Shown: piece after piece, positions 63,808 through 64,000 of the stretch
How positions within the stretch are numbered: the stretch's first letter is position 1
Layout of the letters: the number at the start of each line of letters is the position of its first letter
DNA from: Pseudomonas xionganensis
GTDB taxonomy: Bacteria > Pseudomonadota > Gammaproteobacteria > Pseudomonadales > Pseudomonadaceae
NCBI RefSeq assembly: GCF_009763245.1
Contig: NZ_WKJZ01000001.1
Location: 822,455-886,454 of the forward strand
Direction: 5' to 3'
Length of the DNA: 64,000 nucleotides
The notes under the pieces: generated by a model
What the model was told of the DNA's origin: nothing
The model's database searches: none
The model's input: the letters and a program-made list of their open reading frames with translations, nothing else
Made by a program: the position numbers and the translations under genes

Positions 63808-64000
63808 GAGGCGCTCCTGACAAAGCCACGGCTGGCGCGTTTTTCAAGGAAGTGCATGCCGATCATGGCGATGATGGTCAGGCCCAGGTAGATAAAGGCC
63901 GCCACCATAAAGAAGGTGAAGGGTTCCTTGCTGGCGGTCACGGCGATCTGCGAGCGGCGCATGATCTCTTCCAGGCCGATCACCGAAACCAGGGCGGTGT
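63804..64000 (-). CDS. Amino-acid ABC transporter permease (HisQ/ArtQ type), partial
   Basis: Only the C-terminal 65 residues lie in the window. They read ALVSVIGLEEIMRRSQIA and TASKEPFTFFMVAAFIYLG, typical of the HisQ half of the permease pair. The stop TGA overlaps the ATG of the following permease gene, so the two are translationally coupled. The rest, and probably the binding protein and ATPase, lie beyond 64000. Confidence 0.9.
   Translation of the reverse strand, partial: TALVSVIGLEEIMRRSQIAVTASKEPFTFFMVAAFIYLGLTIIAMIGMHFLEKRASRGFVRSAS

Overview
The window reads as a chromosomal segment of a Pseudomonas-type gammaproteobacterium. It is GC-rich and densely coded. It carries Pil-Chp chemotaxis genes (chpA-chpB-chpC), a bioA-rsmE pair, tkt-epd-pgk-fda, sahR-metK, a dctBD/dctPQM system and an rml operon, all in forms and neighbourhoods familiar from that genus. 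I see no transposase, integrase, prophage or CRISPR array. The segment looks like core genome with small accessory pieces: an autotransporter, orphan binding proteins and repeats.

Layout. 1-5276: 3' part of chpA (multi-phosphotransfer CheA hybrid), chpB and chpC, closed by a bidirectional terminator. 5385-11121: sodium:alanine symporter, rsmE, bioA, cytochrome b561 and a YceI protein. 11138-20913: rhlE, an orphan periplasmic binding protein, ppnN, metF, ahcY under an SAH riboswitch, a MAPEG-like membrane protein, a PilJ-type chemoreceptor and a cytochrome c'-like lipoprotein. 21210-29539: metK and its translationally coupled ArsR-methyltransferase regulator (SahR-like), with a 44-bp perfect palindrome between that regulator and tkt, followed by epd, pgk, an MliC-like lipoprotein and fda. 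29559-38412: small lipoprotein, hydrolases, a PQQ-type sugar dehydrogenase, a YgjP-like metalloprotein, a DUF2789 protein, a GreA-like protein overlapping yccS, ald and a second orphan binding protein. 38508-49491: BaiN-like flavoprotein, dCache chemoreceptor, third orphan binding protein, REC-REC-GGDEF regulator, dbpA, PiuC-type dioxygenase, Gly-rich autotransporter and a lipoprotein hydrolase. 49591-57916: dctM-dctQ-dctP with a clear sigma-54 promoter, dctD-dctB and a 4HB chemoreceptor. 57939-64000: rmlBACD, tRNA-Thr(UGU), a SAM-dependent methyltransferase and two amino-acid ABC permeases, the last cut by the window end.

How the genes work together. The SAM cycle is the best integrated theme. 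MetK makes SAM, AhcY removes SAH and MetF supplies methyl groups. ahcY carries an SAH-sensing riboswitch, while metK lies in the transcript of an SAH-type repressor whose likely operator is the long palindrome shared with tkt. Sensory genes are also dense: Chp, three chemoreceptors, a diguanylate cyclase and DctBD. Intergenic gaps hold at least six copies of a TAGGGTGGA/TCCACCCTA palindromic repeat.

No clearly new multi-gene system stands out. The best leads are the dual SAH control, the variable EA-repeat linkers of ChpA, the chemoreceptor/binding protein/diguanylate cyclase cluster and several structured non-coding stretches.
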